A stretch of 10,307 nucleotides of DNA from JACDBE01 sp051002015 (GCA_051002015.1 JBPCMS010000039.1:1-10307); one strand, 5' to 3'. Positions 1-5,569 are shown, counted from the first letter of the stretch. Notes: generated by a model from the letters alone, not told the origin. Numbers and translations are program-made.

Positions 1-493
1 GCGTGTGGTCGAACTTGAAGTCGCCCGTATGGACGATCAGCCCGCGCGGCGTGCGCAGGGCGATACCCATCGCGTCGGGGATCGAATGGCCGATTCGGAA
101 CGCGGTCGCCGAGAAGGCGCCGATCTCGACCGTCTCGCCCGGATCAAATGCCATCAGCGGGTTGCTGTGGAGCTTGTGCTCCTTGATCTTGTTGCCGAGC
201 AGGCCGCGCGCCAGGGTCGAGGCGTAGATCGGCACGCCGGGGAACTCGGGCAGGATGTATGGCAGCCCGCCGACGTGGTCTTCGTGCGCATGGGTGATCA
301 GAAACGCCTTGACCATGTGGCGGCGGTCCTTGAGATAGGTGATGTCCGGCACGACGAAATCGATGCCCGGCATCTCCTCCTCGGGGAACATCAGCCCGCA
401 GTCGATGAGGGCGAGGCGCCCGTTGGTCTCGATCACCGCGCAGTTGCGCCCGATCTCACCAAGACCACCGAGGAAGCTGATCGAGACCGTCAT
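1..493 (-). CDS. rnj: Ribonuclease J, N-terminal part (runs off the left edge)
   Basis: RNase J is a cytoplasmic metallo-beta-lactamase-fold nuclease with endonuclease and 5'-3' exonuclease activity in mRNA decay and rRNA processing. The gene reads leftwards from ATG at 493-491; 164 codons are visible, roughly the first third of a usual 550-aa protein. The zinc motif HxHxDH is present (THAHEDHVGG: His68, His70, Asp72, His73), followed by the RNase J signature GHSIPD (His136) and HTGDFKFD (Asp158), both metal-site regions. The N-terminus FLGGLGEIGRN is also typical. The start codon overlaps the dapA stop as ATGA, so the two are probably co-transcribed and translationally coupled. The dapA-rnj pair is common in Actinobacteria. 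The beta-CASP and C-terminal domains lie outside the window. Identification is firm; the later catalytic residues cannot be checked. Confidence 0.95.
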   Translation of the reverse strand, partial: MTVSISFLGGLGEIGRNCAVIETNGRLALIDCGLMFPEEEMPGIDFVVPDITYLKDRRHMVKAFLITHAHEDHVGGLPYILPEFPGVPIYASTLARGLLGNKIKEHKLHSNPLMAFDPGETVEIGAFSATAFRIGHSIPDAMGIALRTPRGLIVHTGDFKFDHT

Positions 494-1383
494 ACGACGG
501 CAGCCGTCTCCAGCGCAGCCTCGAGCATGGCCACCGTTCCGTCGCCGGCCGGGATCAGGGGGAGCCTCGGTTGGCCCACCGGGCCCCACCACCGGTTGAG
601 GGCGGCCTTGAGCGGCATCGGATTGGGCTCGACGAAGAGCGCCTCGAACAGCGGGGTGAGCCGGGCGTTGATGGTGGCGGCGCCGTCGACGTCACCCTGC
701 TGCATCGCCTCGATCATGTCTTTGATCTGACGGCCGACCAGGTGCGAGGCCACCGACACCACCCCGACCCCGCCCGCTGGCATGCTGGCGAAGGTGAAGG
801 CGTCGGACCCGGCGTACACCGCGAAGTCGTCGGGGAGGACCGCAAGCGAACGCTTGGTGTAGGCGATGTCGTCGACTGCATCCTTCACCGCCACGATCCG
901 GGGATGGGCGGCGAGCCGGACCAGGGTGTCGACCTCGATCAGCCGGGCGGTCCGCCCCGGGATGTTGTAGAGCAGGACGGGGAGGTCGGTGGCGTCGGCG
1001 ATGGCGACGAAGTGCCGGTACAGCCCCTCCTGAGGCGGCCTGGAGTAGTACGGGGTGACCGCCATGACCGCATCGCAGCCGATCTCGGCGGCGCGTCTGG
1101 TCATCGCCACCGAGTGGGCGGTGTCATAGGTGCCGGTGGCGGCGACCACCTTCATCGAGCCGGCGAAGGCGTCGACGGCGGTGGAGAACAGCGCCAGCTT
1201 CTCGTCGTCGGACAGCGTCGGGGACTCCCCGGTCGTGCCGCACACCACCACCCCGTCGGACCCGGTGTCACGGAGATGGTGGAGCAGCCGCCAGAACGCC
1301 TCGTAATCGACGGCTCCATCCCCGTCGAAGGGGGTGATGACGGCGGTGAGGAGCGAGCCGAAGGGTCCCTGGCGGTGATCCAT
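490..1383 (-). CDS. dapA: 4-hydroxy-tetrahydrodipicolinate synthase (DapA)
   Basis: Condenses pyruvate with L-aspartate semialdehyde, the first committed step to diaminopimelate and lysine; cytoplasmic, normally a homotetramer. The 297-aa product has full family length. Visible landmarks are GTTGE (Thr50/Thr51, carboxylate binding), PYYSRPPQEG with the catalytic Tyr113, PGRT with substrate-binding Arg144, and the Schiff-base lysine in IVAVKDA (Lys167). The glycine-rich stretch AGSDAFTFASMPAGGVGVVS is also conserved. The start at 1383-1381 is chosen because homology begins there. No Shine-Dalgarno precedes it, but a TACCGT box ends 8 nt upstream, which suggests a leaderless message. Its stop overlaps rnj by 4 bp. 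Divergent from the thioredoxin gene (about 70 bp away). dapB, its usual neighbour, is about 6.9 kb away here. Confidence 0.97.
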   Translation of the reverse strand: MDHRQGPFGSLLTAVITPFDGDGAVDYEAFWRLLHHLRDTGSDGVVVCGTTGESPTLSDDEKLALFSTAVDAFAGSMKVVAATGTYDTAHSVAMTRRAAEIGCDAVMAVTPYYSRPPQEGLYRHFVAIADATDLPVLLYNIPGRTARLIEVDTLVRLAAHPRIVAVKDAVDDIAYTKRSLAVLPDDFAVYAGSDAFTFASMPAGGVGVVSVASHLVGRQIKDMIEAMQQGDVDGAATINARLTPLFEALFVEPNPMPLKAALNRWWGPVGQPRLPLIPAGDGTVAMLEAALETAAVV

Positions 1384-1391
1384 GGGCGCCA

Positions 1392-1397
1392 ACGGTA
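1392..1397 (-). promoter_or_regulatory. Putative -10 box of a leaderless dapA promoter
   Basis: On the minus strand the hexamer TACCGT fits the actinobacterial TANNNT -10 consensus and ends 8 nt before the dapA ATG. Transcription would then start at or within a base or two of the ATG. There is no purine-rich ribosome site in between, and no convincing -35 box is visible. This is inference from spacing and consensus only. Confidence 0.4.
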
Positions 1398-1442
1398 GCA
1401 GTGCGGGGGCCGCCCACCGGGAAGACAAGGCCGGGCATGACG

Positions 1443-1448
1443 TACCAT
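1443..1448 (+). promoter_or_regulatory. Putative -10 box of a leaderless promoter for the thioredoxin-TPR gene
   Basis: TACCAT matches TANNNT and is followed by exactly 7 nt and then ATG at 1456. This is the spacing expected if transcription starts on the start codon. The box overlaps the alternative ATG at 1447, which argues for the 1456 start. No Shine-Dalgarno precedes either ATG. Confidence 0.4.
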
Positions 1449-1455
1449 GGACACC

Positions 1456-2295
1456 ATGCCGAGCGAACACGTCACCGAAGTATCCACCGCCGATTTTCCC
1501 GCCGCCGTGGTGCAGCGCAGCCACGAGGTGCCCGTCGTCGTCGACCTGTGGGCGGAGTGGTGCGGGCCGTGCAAGATCTTGGGACCGGTGCTCGAGAAGC
1601 TGGCCGGCGAGGCAAACGGGGCCTGGGAGCTGGTCAAGGTTGATGTCGACGCCAACCCCGAGCTCTCCAACCGGCTCGGAGTCCAAGGGATCCCCACCGT
1701 CGTCGCCTTCCGCGACGGAGTTGCCGTCTCCCGCTTCACCGGCGCCATCCCCGAGCCGGCCGTCCGTCAGTGGCTGGAGCAGATCGTCCCCTCCGAGCTG
1801 GACCGGGCCGTCGACGAGGCCCGCGACGCCGCCCTGGCCGGCGACACCGAACGCGCCGAATACCTGTTCCGGGCGGTGCTGGGGACCCGGAGCGACCACC
1901 CCGACGCCGGGACCGGACTTGCCTCGCTGCTGATCGCCGCCGGCGACACCGAGGAGGCGATGATCGTGCTGGGCAAGCTTGTCCCCACCCCCGAAGTCGA
2001 CCGGCTCCAGGCCGCCGCCCGGCTCACCGAGGCAAGGACCACCGACGTGGCCGACCTGGAGCGGGCCGTCGCCACCGACCCCACGGACGGAGCCGCCCGG
2101 CTCGCCCTGGCTCGGGGCCTCGCCTCCCACGGCGAGTACGAGCCGGCCCTCGACTACATGCTGGCCGTGGTGCGGGAGAAGGGCCCTCAGCTCGAGGACG
2201 CCCGCCGGGCGATGCTCGACATCTTCGAGGTCTTGACCAACGAGCACCCCCTCACCTCCATCTACCGACGCCAGCTCGCCTCGGCGCTCAACTGA
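1456..2295 (+). CDS. Thioredoxin-TPR protein of the CnoX/YbbN type
   Basis: Likely a cytoplasmic redox chaperone or co-chaperone: proteins with this layout (E. coli CnoX/YbbN, about 284 aa) hold unfolding proteins and pass them to other chaperones, and some keep thioredoxin activity. Product 279 aa from ATG 1456, or 282 from ATG 1447. The first ~105 residues form a thioredoxin fold with the redox motif WCGPCK (Cys36, Cys39) and the cis-proline loop GIPT (Pro80). Residues ~110-279 are Ala/Leu/Glu-rich helical repeats, with units such as AALAGDTERAEYLFRAVL and LARGLASHGEYEPALDYML that read as TPR-like. Both cysteines are present, so oxidoreductase activity is possible, unlike E. coli CnoX, which lacks the CXXC pair. 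There is no signal peptide. It is divergent from dapA and lies 162 bp before the DUF2330 gene. Identification of the fold is firm; the chaperone role is inferred from the family. Confidence 0.9.
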   Translation: MPSEHVTEVSTADFPAAVVQRSHEVPVVVDLWAEWCGPCKILGPVLEKLAGEANGAWELVKVDVDANPELSNRLGVQGIPTVVAFRDGVAVSRFTGAIPEPAVRQWLEQIVPSELDRAVDEARDAALAGDTERAEYLFRAVLGTRSDHPDAGTGLASLLIAAGDTEEAMIVLGKLVPTPEVDRLQAAARLTEARTTDVADLERAVATDPTDGAARLALARGLASHGEYEPALDYMLAVVREKGPQLEDARRAMLDIFEVLTNEHPLTSIYRRQLASALN

Positions 2296-2393
2296 ACCGG
2301 GCACTCCCGCTTCCCGAGGGTCCCCTACCGGATCCGCCTCATCCACCGCTGCGGTTCCCACCGCCCGGTCCGAGAGCACAGGTGACACCCTTG

Positions 2394-2424
2394 GGAACCC
2401 CGTCTGGGGGATTGGTCGTCCTAG
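2394..2424 (+). promoter_or_regulatory. Putative ECF-sigma-type promoter of the DUF2330-cupredoxin unit
   Basis: GGAACC (2394-2399) is followed after 17 nt by CGTCCTAG (2417-2424). This resembles the GGAAC / CGTC element pair recognised by many extracytoplasmic-function sigma factors. A start near 2430 would leave a leader of roughly 28 nt that includes the strong Shine-Dalgarno at 2446-2452. The promoter call is by consensus only. An envelope-stress sigma factor would suit the exported products downstream. Confidence 0.45.
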
Positions 2425-2445
2425 CGCTGAGACCGGGAGGGGTCC

Positions 2446-2452
2446 AAGGAGG
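2446..2452 (+). promoter_or_regulatory. Perfect Shine-Dalgarno for the DUF2330 gene
   Basis: AAGGAGG lies 5 nt before ATG 2458 and is the strongest ribosome site on the plus strand here. It fixes the start at 2458 rather than the in-frame ATG at 2470 and contrasts with the leaderless-looking neighbours. Confidence 0.75.
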
Positions 2453-2457
2453 ATGAC

Positions 2458-3558
2458 ATGCGGAAGGGAATGCGGAGCGAGAGGGCGGGCGCTCGGAGGT
2501 GGGGTGTTCGGAGGATCACCTACCTGACGACCGCGGTCGGCTTGATGCTGGCCGTTGGGGCCGGACCGGCGTTGGCCTGCGGTGGGCTGGTCGGGGAGAA
2601 CGGCACCGTCGAGCTGGTGCGTACCACCACCCTGGCCGCCTACAGCAACGGGATCGAGCGGTACGTCACCGCCTTCGAGTTCACCGGGGAGGGCAAGGAG
2701 GTGGGATCGATCATTCCACTCCCGGACGTGCCCACCACCGTGGAGCGGGGCGGCGACTGGACGCTGCAGCGGCTCGCCCTCGAGGTGTCTCCGAGACGGT
2801 CGGAAGCCACGTTCGCCGCCGCCGGCGCCGACACCGACACCGCCGAGGTGCTGCTCGAAGTGGAGATCGACGCCCTCGACATCACCGTGCTGCGCGGCGG
2901 TGGTGACGCCGTTGGGGCATGGGCGGTCGAGCACGGCTTCTTCCTCACCCCCGACGCCCCCGAGGTCCTCGACTTCTACGCCAGGCGCAGCCCGGTGTTC
3001 ATGGCGGCCCGGTTCAACGCCGAGCGCGCCGCCGACCTCGAGCAGGAGGCGGGCGACAGCACACCGATCATGGCGACCATCCCCACCGACGACCCGTGGG
3101 TTCCCATTCGTATCCTCGGCCTTGGCGCCGAGCCGGGCGACCGGATCGAGGCCGACGTGTTCCTGCTCACCGAGGACGAGCCCGAGCTGCTGGCCGGTGG
3201 GACGGGTATGACCCTTGCCCGCAGCGAGGCCGCCACCGACTTCCTGCTCGACGATCTCCGTTCGGACGAGGGGATGGAGTGGCTACCGGAGGACATGTGG
3301 CTGTCGTATCTGCAGCTCGACTCCCCCGCCGCCGAGCTGGACTACGACCTGGCCGTCTCCGCCACCCCCGGGGTAGCCGCCGCTTTCGCCGACACCGGGG
3401 TCCCCGAACCGGAATCGCTCCTGGTGCGCCCCGGCACCGGTGGGCTGCCGCTGTGGCCGCTGTTCGCCGGGGTCGGGGCCGGGACCCTCACCTTCACCGT
3501 CGGGCTTGGTTGGGTTCGCCGCCACCGCCTCGAGGCCATAGGGAGCGGAACGGCATGA
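2458..3558 (+). CDS. DUF2330 family exported protein with C-terminal membrane anchor
   Basis: Function unknown. The 366-aa product has a long basic N-terminus (RRWGVRR), a hydrophobic stretch, and ALA followed by CGG at Cys41. That is a signal-peptidase-I-like AxA site placing cysteine first in the mature protein, as in DUF2330 proteins, which characteristically begin with an (A)CGG motif. It is not a good lipobox, because position -3 is Ala. The ~290-residue mature domain is acidic, with conserved-looking GSIIPLPDVP and PVFMAARF segments. Residues ~330-352 form one transmembrane helix followed by RRHR, so the domain should sit outside the membrane with a short cytoplasmic tail. The stop overlaps the cupredoxin start by ATGA, so the two are almost certainly one operon. 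An ECF-like promoter lies upstream. Family assignment is from the CGG motif, export signals and overall layout, and is moderately sure. Confidence 0.75.
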   Translation: MRKGMRSERAGARRWGVRRITYLTTAVGLMLAVGAGPALACGGLVGENGTVELVRTTTLAAYSNGIERYVTAFEFTGEGKEVGSIIPLPDVPTTVERGGDWTLQRLALEVSPRRSEATFAAAGADTDTAEVLLEVEIDALDITVLRGGGDAVGAWAVEHGFFLTPDAPEVLDFYARRSPVFMAARFNAERAADLEQEAGDSTPIMATIPTDDPWVPIRILGLGAEPGDRIEADVFLLTEDEPELLAGGTGMTLARSEAATDFLLDDLRSDEGMEWLPEDMWLSYLQLDSPAAELDYDLAVSATPGVAAAFADTGVPEPESLLVRPGTGGLPLWPLFAGVGAGTLTFTVGLGWVRRHRLEAIGSGTA

Positions 3559-4037
3559 AGTCGGTGCCTTCGGGCCGACGACGCCGGATGCTGCTGATCG
3601 TCGCCCCGGTGGTGGTAACGGCCCTGGTGATGGGTGCCGGCTACGCCCTCGCCTCCGGGAGTGACCACCGGAACGTGGCACCGCTCGGGCCAGGTGACGT
3701 GACCGTGGAGATCGACGTGCATCACTCCCGCTTCGAGCCCGACCACCTCACGGTGGTGGCGGGCACCCGGGTGCGGTTCCTGCTCGTCAACGGCGACCCG
3801 ATCCACCACGAGCTGATCACCGGCGGCCCCGAGGTCCACCTCCGCCACGCCACCGGGACCGAGGCCGAGCACCCGTCGATCCCCGGCGAGGTGTCGGTGG
3901 GTCCCAACGGCACCGCCATCACCACCTTCACCTTCGACGAGCCCGGCGTGTTCGAGTTCGCCTGCCACCTCCCCGGCCACTACGAGTACGGCATGCACGG
4001 CGAGATCGAGGTGGTGCCCGGACCGGGCGCCAGCTAG
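3555..4037 (+). CDS. Membrane-anchored type-1 copper protein (cupredoxin)
   Basis: A small blue-copper electron carrier or copper-binding protein expected on the outer face of the membrane. Product 160 aa. Four arginines (residues 8-11) precede a single hydrophobic helix (~12-34) that acts as signal anchor; a cupredoxin domain follows. The type-1 copper ligands are all visible: His85 in NGDPIHHELI, then Cys137, His142 and Met147 in FACHLPGHYEYGM, the pattern of plastocyanin/auracyanin-like proteins. Additional histidines (HHS near residue 57, HLRH and HAT near 95-100, and MHG after Met147) make it His-rich. It starts by ATGA overlap with the DUF2330 gene, with no separate ribosome site, so it is probably translationally coupled. 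Electron partner unknown. Fold and copper site are firm; physiological role is not. Confidence 0.88.
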   Translation: MKSVPSGRRRRMLLIVAPVVVTALVMGAGYALASGSDHRNVAPLGPGDVTVEIDVHHSRFEPDHLTVVAGTRVRFLLVNGDPIHHELITGGPEVHLRHATGTEAEHPSIPGEVSVGPNGTAITTFTFDEPGVFEFACHLPGHYEYGMHGEIEVVPGPGAS

Positions 4038-4040
4038 CGG

Positions 4041-4157
4041 GCCGCCCCGGGCACGATCGAAGCCCCCGACCCGGTGCCCAGCTTTGACGCCGGAGTACCC
4101 ACCCTGCCCGGTCAGCCAGGTGGCTATGTGCGTCTCGAAGGCGGGCCCGTCGGGTTT
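4041..4157 (-). pseudogene. Remnant of a type I restriction HsdR-like N-terminus
   Basis: On the minus strand about 39 codons read AFETHIATWLTGQGGY, then GVKAGH and FDRARG. This is the pattern seen at the start of many type I restriction R subunits (AFE-x-xIA-x-WL...GGY...FD-x-x-x-G, normally followed by LDT-x-ELF-x-FIGATQ). The reading ends where the cupredoxin stop begins and has no in-frame start codon nearby, so nothing functional remains of the nuclease or helicase. HsdR is the ATP-driven translocase/nuclease of type I systems. The link is strengthened by the hsdM stub about 1.2 kb upstream on the same strand. The similarity is judged from memory of the family. Confidence 0.55.
4049..4079 (+). 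terminator. Weak terminator-like inverted repeat after the cupredoxin gene
   Basis: GGGCAC (4049-4054) pairs with GTGCCC (4074-4079) around a 19-nt loop, just past the cupredoxin stop. There is no T-run, and the sequence also reads as part of an hsdR-like fragment on the other strand, so the pairing may be chance. Confidence 0.22.
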
Positions 4158-4588
4158 ACCGCGCGTCCTCGGCCTAAATCCAGCTCTCTGGAACTGGCGC
4201 CGGTCCGGCACGACCGCTATTCCAGCGAACGGGGGTCCCGCTGGAAGTGGAGTTGGCCGCGGCTCCGCACCGAAGCGCCCGGCCGACCATACGGACACCG
4301 GGTGGACCCAACGGTCGCAACTGCGGCTCGAGGGCAGGTACGCACGGGGTCTCATAGCAGTCCTCCGCCAGCTCGTCGACGACCGCGCTCCGAGAGCGGC
4401 CGACGCGTCGCGGCTCTTCCGTGTGACGAGTCACGTTCGCCGCAGGCCCAAGCTGCACGGAGAAGGGCTGCGTCTTCGCGGTTCGCTTCGGTCTACTCAT
4501 GGCTACGTAGTAAGCGTTGCAGAGCGACCGCGTGCTTCAACGCGGCGGCTGCCTACCGGGAACGTGCATCCCTAGTCCGCGGGACTGT
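4158..4588. other. Degenerate intergenic stretch; possible RHH-like ORF and small hairpins
   Basis: No convincing intact gene. The composition looks less tightly codon-biased than the flanking genes. It contains a ribbon-helix-helix-like reading frame on the minus strand (listed separately). Short perfect inverted repeats are TTCCAGCG / CGCTGGAA (4220-4227 / 4239-4246), CCGCGT / ACGCGG (4528-4533 / 4540-4545) and AGTCC / GGACT (4574-4578 / 4582-4586). The last two lie just downstream of the SRPBCC stop on the minus strand and could help end its transcript, but neither has a T-run. Confidence 0.5.
4174..4500 (-). pseudogene. Ribbon-helix-helix antitoxin-like ORF, probably decayed
   Basis: From ATG 4500 the frame opens with KTQPFSVQL, then RRVGRSRSAVVDELAEDCYE. 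This matches by eye the beta-strand plus helix-turn-helix of small RHH DNA-binding proteins (FSVRL... GRSRS-x-VV-x-EL). Such proteins are often antitoxins or repressors. The remaining ~55 residues are rich in Pro, Gly and Arg and look out of frame. The ATG sits in ATGAGTAG, overlapping the stop of another short open frame that ends LQRLLRSHE, as operon genes often do. No Shine-Dalgarno is seen and no toxin partner is recognisable. It may be a decayed antitoxin or a chance frame; low certainty. Confidence 0.3.
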
Positions 4589-5032
4589 CTACGAGCTGCT
4601 CTCGAGCTGCTTCTTCAGCTTCGCGTGGCTCTCGGGGAGCTCTTTCGCCGCCTGCCTGCGGACGAAGAGCGGCACGAGCAACTTGCCGATCCCGTGGCCC
4701 TTGAAGTCGAGCTCGAAGGTGAAGCGCGTCCGATCTTCCCCGAGCGTCTCGAACCTGCCGTTCCCCACCGCACGGACCGGGCCGTCGATGACGCGGAATG
4801 CGTAGCTCTCCGGCGGGCTGTACTCCGACAGCTCGCTCGTCATCGTCTGTTCCCGCTTCCCCATCCGGCGCGTCAGCTCGATCCTGGAGCCCTGTTGGAG
4901 CGGACCGCTGCCCTGGACGCTCGCGCGCACCACCGCCTCCTGCCACTCGGGAAAGCGCGACGGATCGGTCACATAGGCGAAGACGTCCTCGCGGCTTCGA
5001 TCGATCTCGACGCTGTGGACCATCGGCGCCAT
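4589..5032 (-). CDS. SRPBCC (START/Bet v1-like) family protein
   Basis: A cytoplasmic helix-grip protein of 147 aa, the normal size for the polyketide cyclase/dehydrase and lipid-transport-like group. These bind hydrophobic ligands; substrate unknown here. Typical features are the opening IDRSREDVFAYVTDPSRFPE, a central SELSEYSPPESYAFRVIDGP, and the C-terminal helix region DFKGHGIGKLLVPLFVRRQA. The start at 5032 is set by AAGGAGG (5043-5037) 4 nt upstream; the next ATG (5023) is a weaker choice. A sigma-A-like promoter lies further upstream on the same strand. The gene is intact although everything around it on this strand is fragmentary, so it may be the surviving cargo of a decaying island. 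Confidence 0.88.
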   Translation of the reverse strand: MAPMVHSVEIDRSREDVFAYVTDPSRFPEWQEAVVRASVQGSGPLQQGSRIELTRRMGKREQTMTSELSEYSPPESYAFRVIDGPVRAVGNGRFETLGEDRTRFTFELDFKGHGIGKLLVPLFVRRQAAKELPESHAKLKKQLESSS

Positions 5033-5061
5033 CTCGCCTCCTTCGTCACGATCTTTCGCGG

Positions 5062-5091
5062 ACTCTACCTGGACGGCTCGCACGGAGTAAA
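5062..5091 (-). promoter_or_regulatory. Putative housekeeping promoter of the SRPBCC gene
   Basis: On the minus strand TTTACT (5091-5086) and TAGAGT (5067-5062) are separated by 18 nt. They match TTGACA at 4 of 6 positions and TANNNT fully. A start near 5055 would leave a leader of about 23 nt containing the AAGGAGG site. Consensus evidence only. Confidence 0.4.
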
Positions 5092-5217
5092 GGGAGCCGG
5101 GCCGAGTAGGCGGAGCGGAGCACGCGTAGCGCTCGTGGCTGACGCAGGGTCCTGCGCAAGCAGGATTAGGACGCGACCAGCATGGCGACGACGCGTACTG
5201 GCAGGCCGCCCCGCCGA

Positions 5218-5324
5218 TCACGCACGCCTGGAAGACCTCGTCTCCGACCGCACCACGATCCTTCGCCAGACCGGCGGCCCACGTCGCGCAGGGTCACCTT
5301 GAGCTGATGAATCGTCTTGGTCAC
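5218..5324 (-). pseudogene. Frameshifted plasmid pRiA4b ORF-3-like gene remnant
   Basis: From GTG 5324, preceded by GGAGGAGG 4 nt upstream, the frame reads VTKTIHQLKVTLRDV. It then needs a one-base shift near 5279 to continue as PPVWRRIVVRSET before a TGA at 5220-5218. The combined pattern (QLKVTL-x-x-x-x-PP-x-WRR-x-x-V) is the N-terminus of the pRiA4b ORF-3 family (Pfam PRiA4_ORF3). This family is of unknown function and often sits on plasmids and accessory islands. The Arg codon expected before PP has apparently lost one base. Further frames (VFQAC) hint at the next segment but then decay. Good start signals with a broken body indicate a recent pseudogene. Confidence 0.6.
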
Positions 5325-5362
5325 CGAGCCTCCTCCGCCAACTCTCGGGCCACGTCCAGCTC
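5321..5362 (-). pseudogene. C-terminal tail of an unidentified gene
   Basis: Thirteen codons read ELDVARELAEEAR and then TGA, with the stop overlapping the GTG of the pRiA4b-like remnant as GTGA. This is the arrangement of a genuine upstream operon partner. The frame is shifted relative to the hsdM stub directly upstream, so a deletion junction probably lies near 5362. Too short to assign; the tail of hsdM, hsdS or another island gene are all possible. Confidence 0.35.
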
Positions 5363-5462
5363 ACACCTTCCCGTACTCGGACTGCTTGTAATCCCCCCGC
5401 AACAGGTCTGCCACCGACCAGATGAACCCAGCATGGTTGTCGATAGAAGCCCCCTCAGCCAT
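5361..5462 (-). pseudogene. hsdM: N-terminal stub of type I restriction methylase HsdM
   Basis: From ATG 5462, with a GGGGAGG Shine-Dalgarno just upstream, a 33-codon frame reads NHAGFIWSVADLLRGDYKQ followed by SEYGKV, then TGA. This is the hallmark opening of type I HsdM adenine methyltransferases, normally continuing IL-PFTVLRRLD. Here the continuation, the SAM-binding and NPPF catalytic regions and about 450 further residues are gone, so no methylation activity can remain. The start signals are intact, so a 33-aa peptide could still be made. With the HsdR-like fragment at 4041-4157 it marks a collapsed type I restriction-modification operon transcribed leftwards. Confidence 0.8.
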
Positions 5463-5559
5463 CACCCTCCCCGTTCCACAACACCCCACCCACCTAGAGG
5501 ACGGGAGATCGCCGCAGGCTCGACCGTCGGCTCCGGGCGGTCGGGGCGCGACGACCCCC

Positions 5560-5565
5560 TACCCT
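5560..5565 (+). promoter_or_regulatory. Putative -10 box of a leaderless helicase promoter
   Basis: TACCCT matches TANNNT and ends 4 nt before GTG 5570 and 7 nt before the in-frame GTG 5573. The second spacing is ideal for a leaderless start at 5573. No clear -35 element or Shine-Dalgarno is present. Confidence 0.4.
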
Positions 5566-5569
5566 CCCG

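Larger units (their letters stand above)
5033..5569. other. Island relics between the SRPBCC and helicase genes
   Basis: No intact gene. The stretch carries the SRPBCC promoter, the pRiA4b ORF-3, unknown-tail and hsdM remnants (all minus strand), and from 5463 on a short gap before the helicase. A small perfect hairpin with a GCAA loop (TCCTGC / GCAGGA, 5150-5155 / 5160-5165) lies in the part between the remnants and the SRPBCC promoter; it has no T-run on either side. Confidence 0.6.

Noticed and set aside
2398..2409. CCCC-GTCT-GGGG hairpin as a terminator of the thioredoxin gene
   Set aside because: The stem is only 4 bp, there is no T-run, and it overlaps the ECF-like promoter spacer.
490..2934. 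Very long open frame on the minus strand that extends dapA upstream by over 500 residues
   Set aside because: The upstream part is Gly/Val/Asp-rich low-information sequence antisense to the thioredoxin and DUF2330 genes. DapA homology begins exactly at 1383, where a promoter-like box also lies.
4220..4246. TTCCAGCG / CGCTGGAA dyad as a recombination or transposon end
   Set aside because: A single copy with no matching partner, target duplication or transposase nearby; too short to support a mobile element.
4480..4580. Integron attC-like or tRNA-like sequence
   Set aside because: The apparent GTT and AAC core bases do not form the paired R/L boxes of attC, and no cloverleaf with T-arm and anticodon can be drawn.
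4074..4805. Plus-strand frames across 4074-4805 as a candidate gene after the cupredoxin
   Set aside because: They run antisense to the SRPBCC gene and the hsdR-like fragment, with Arg/Ser/Pro-rich, domain-less translations and no ribosome site.
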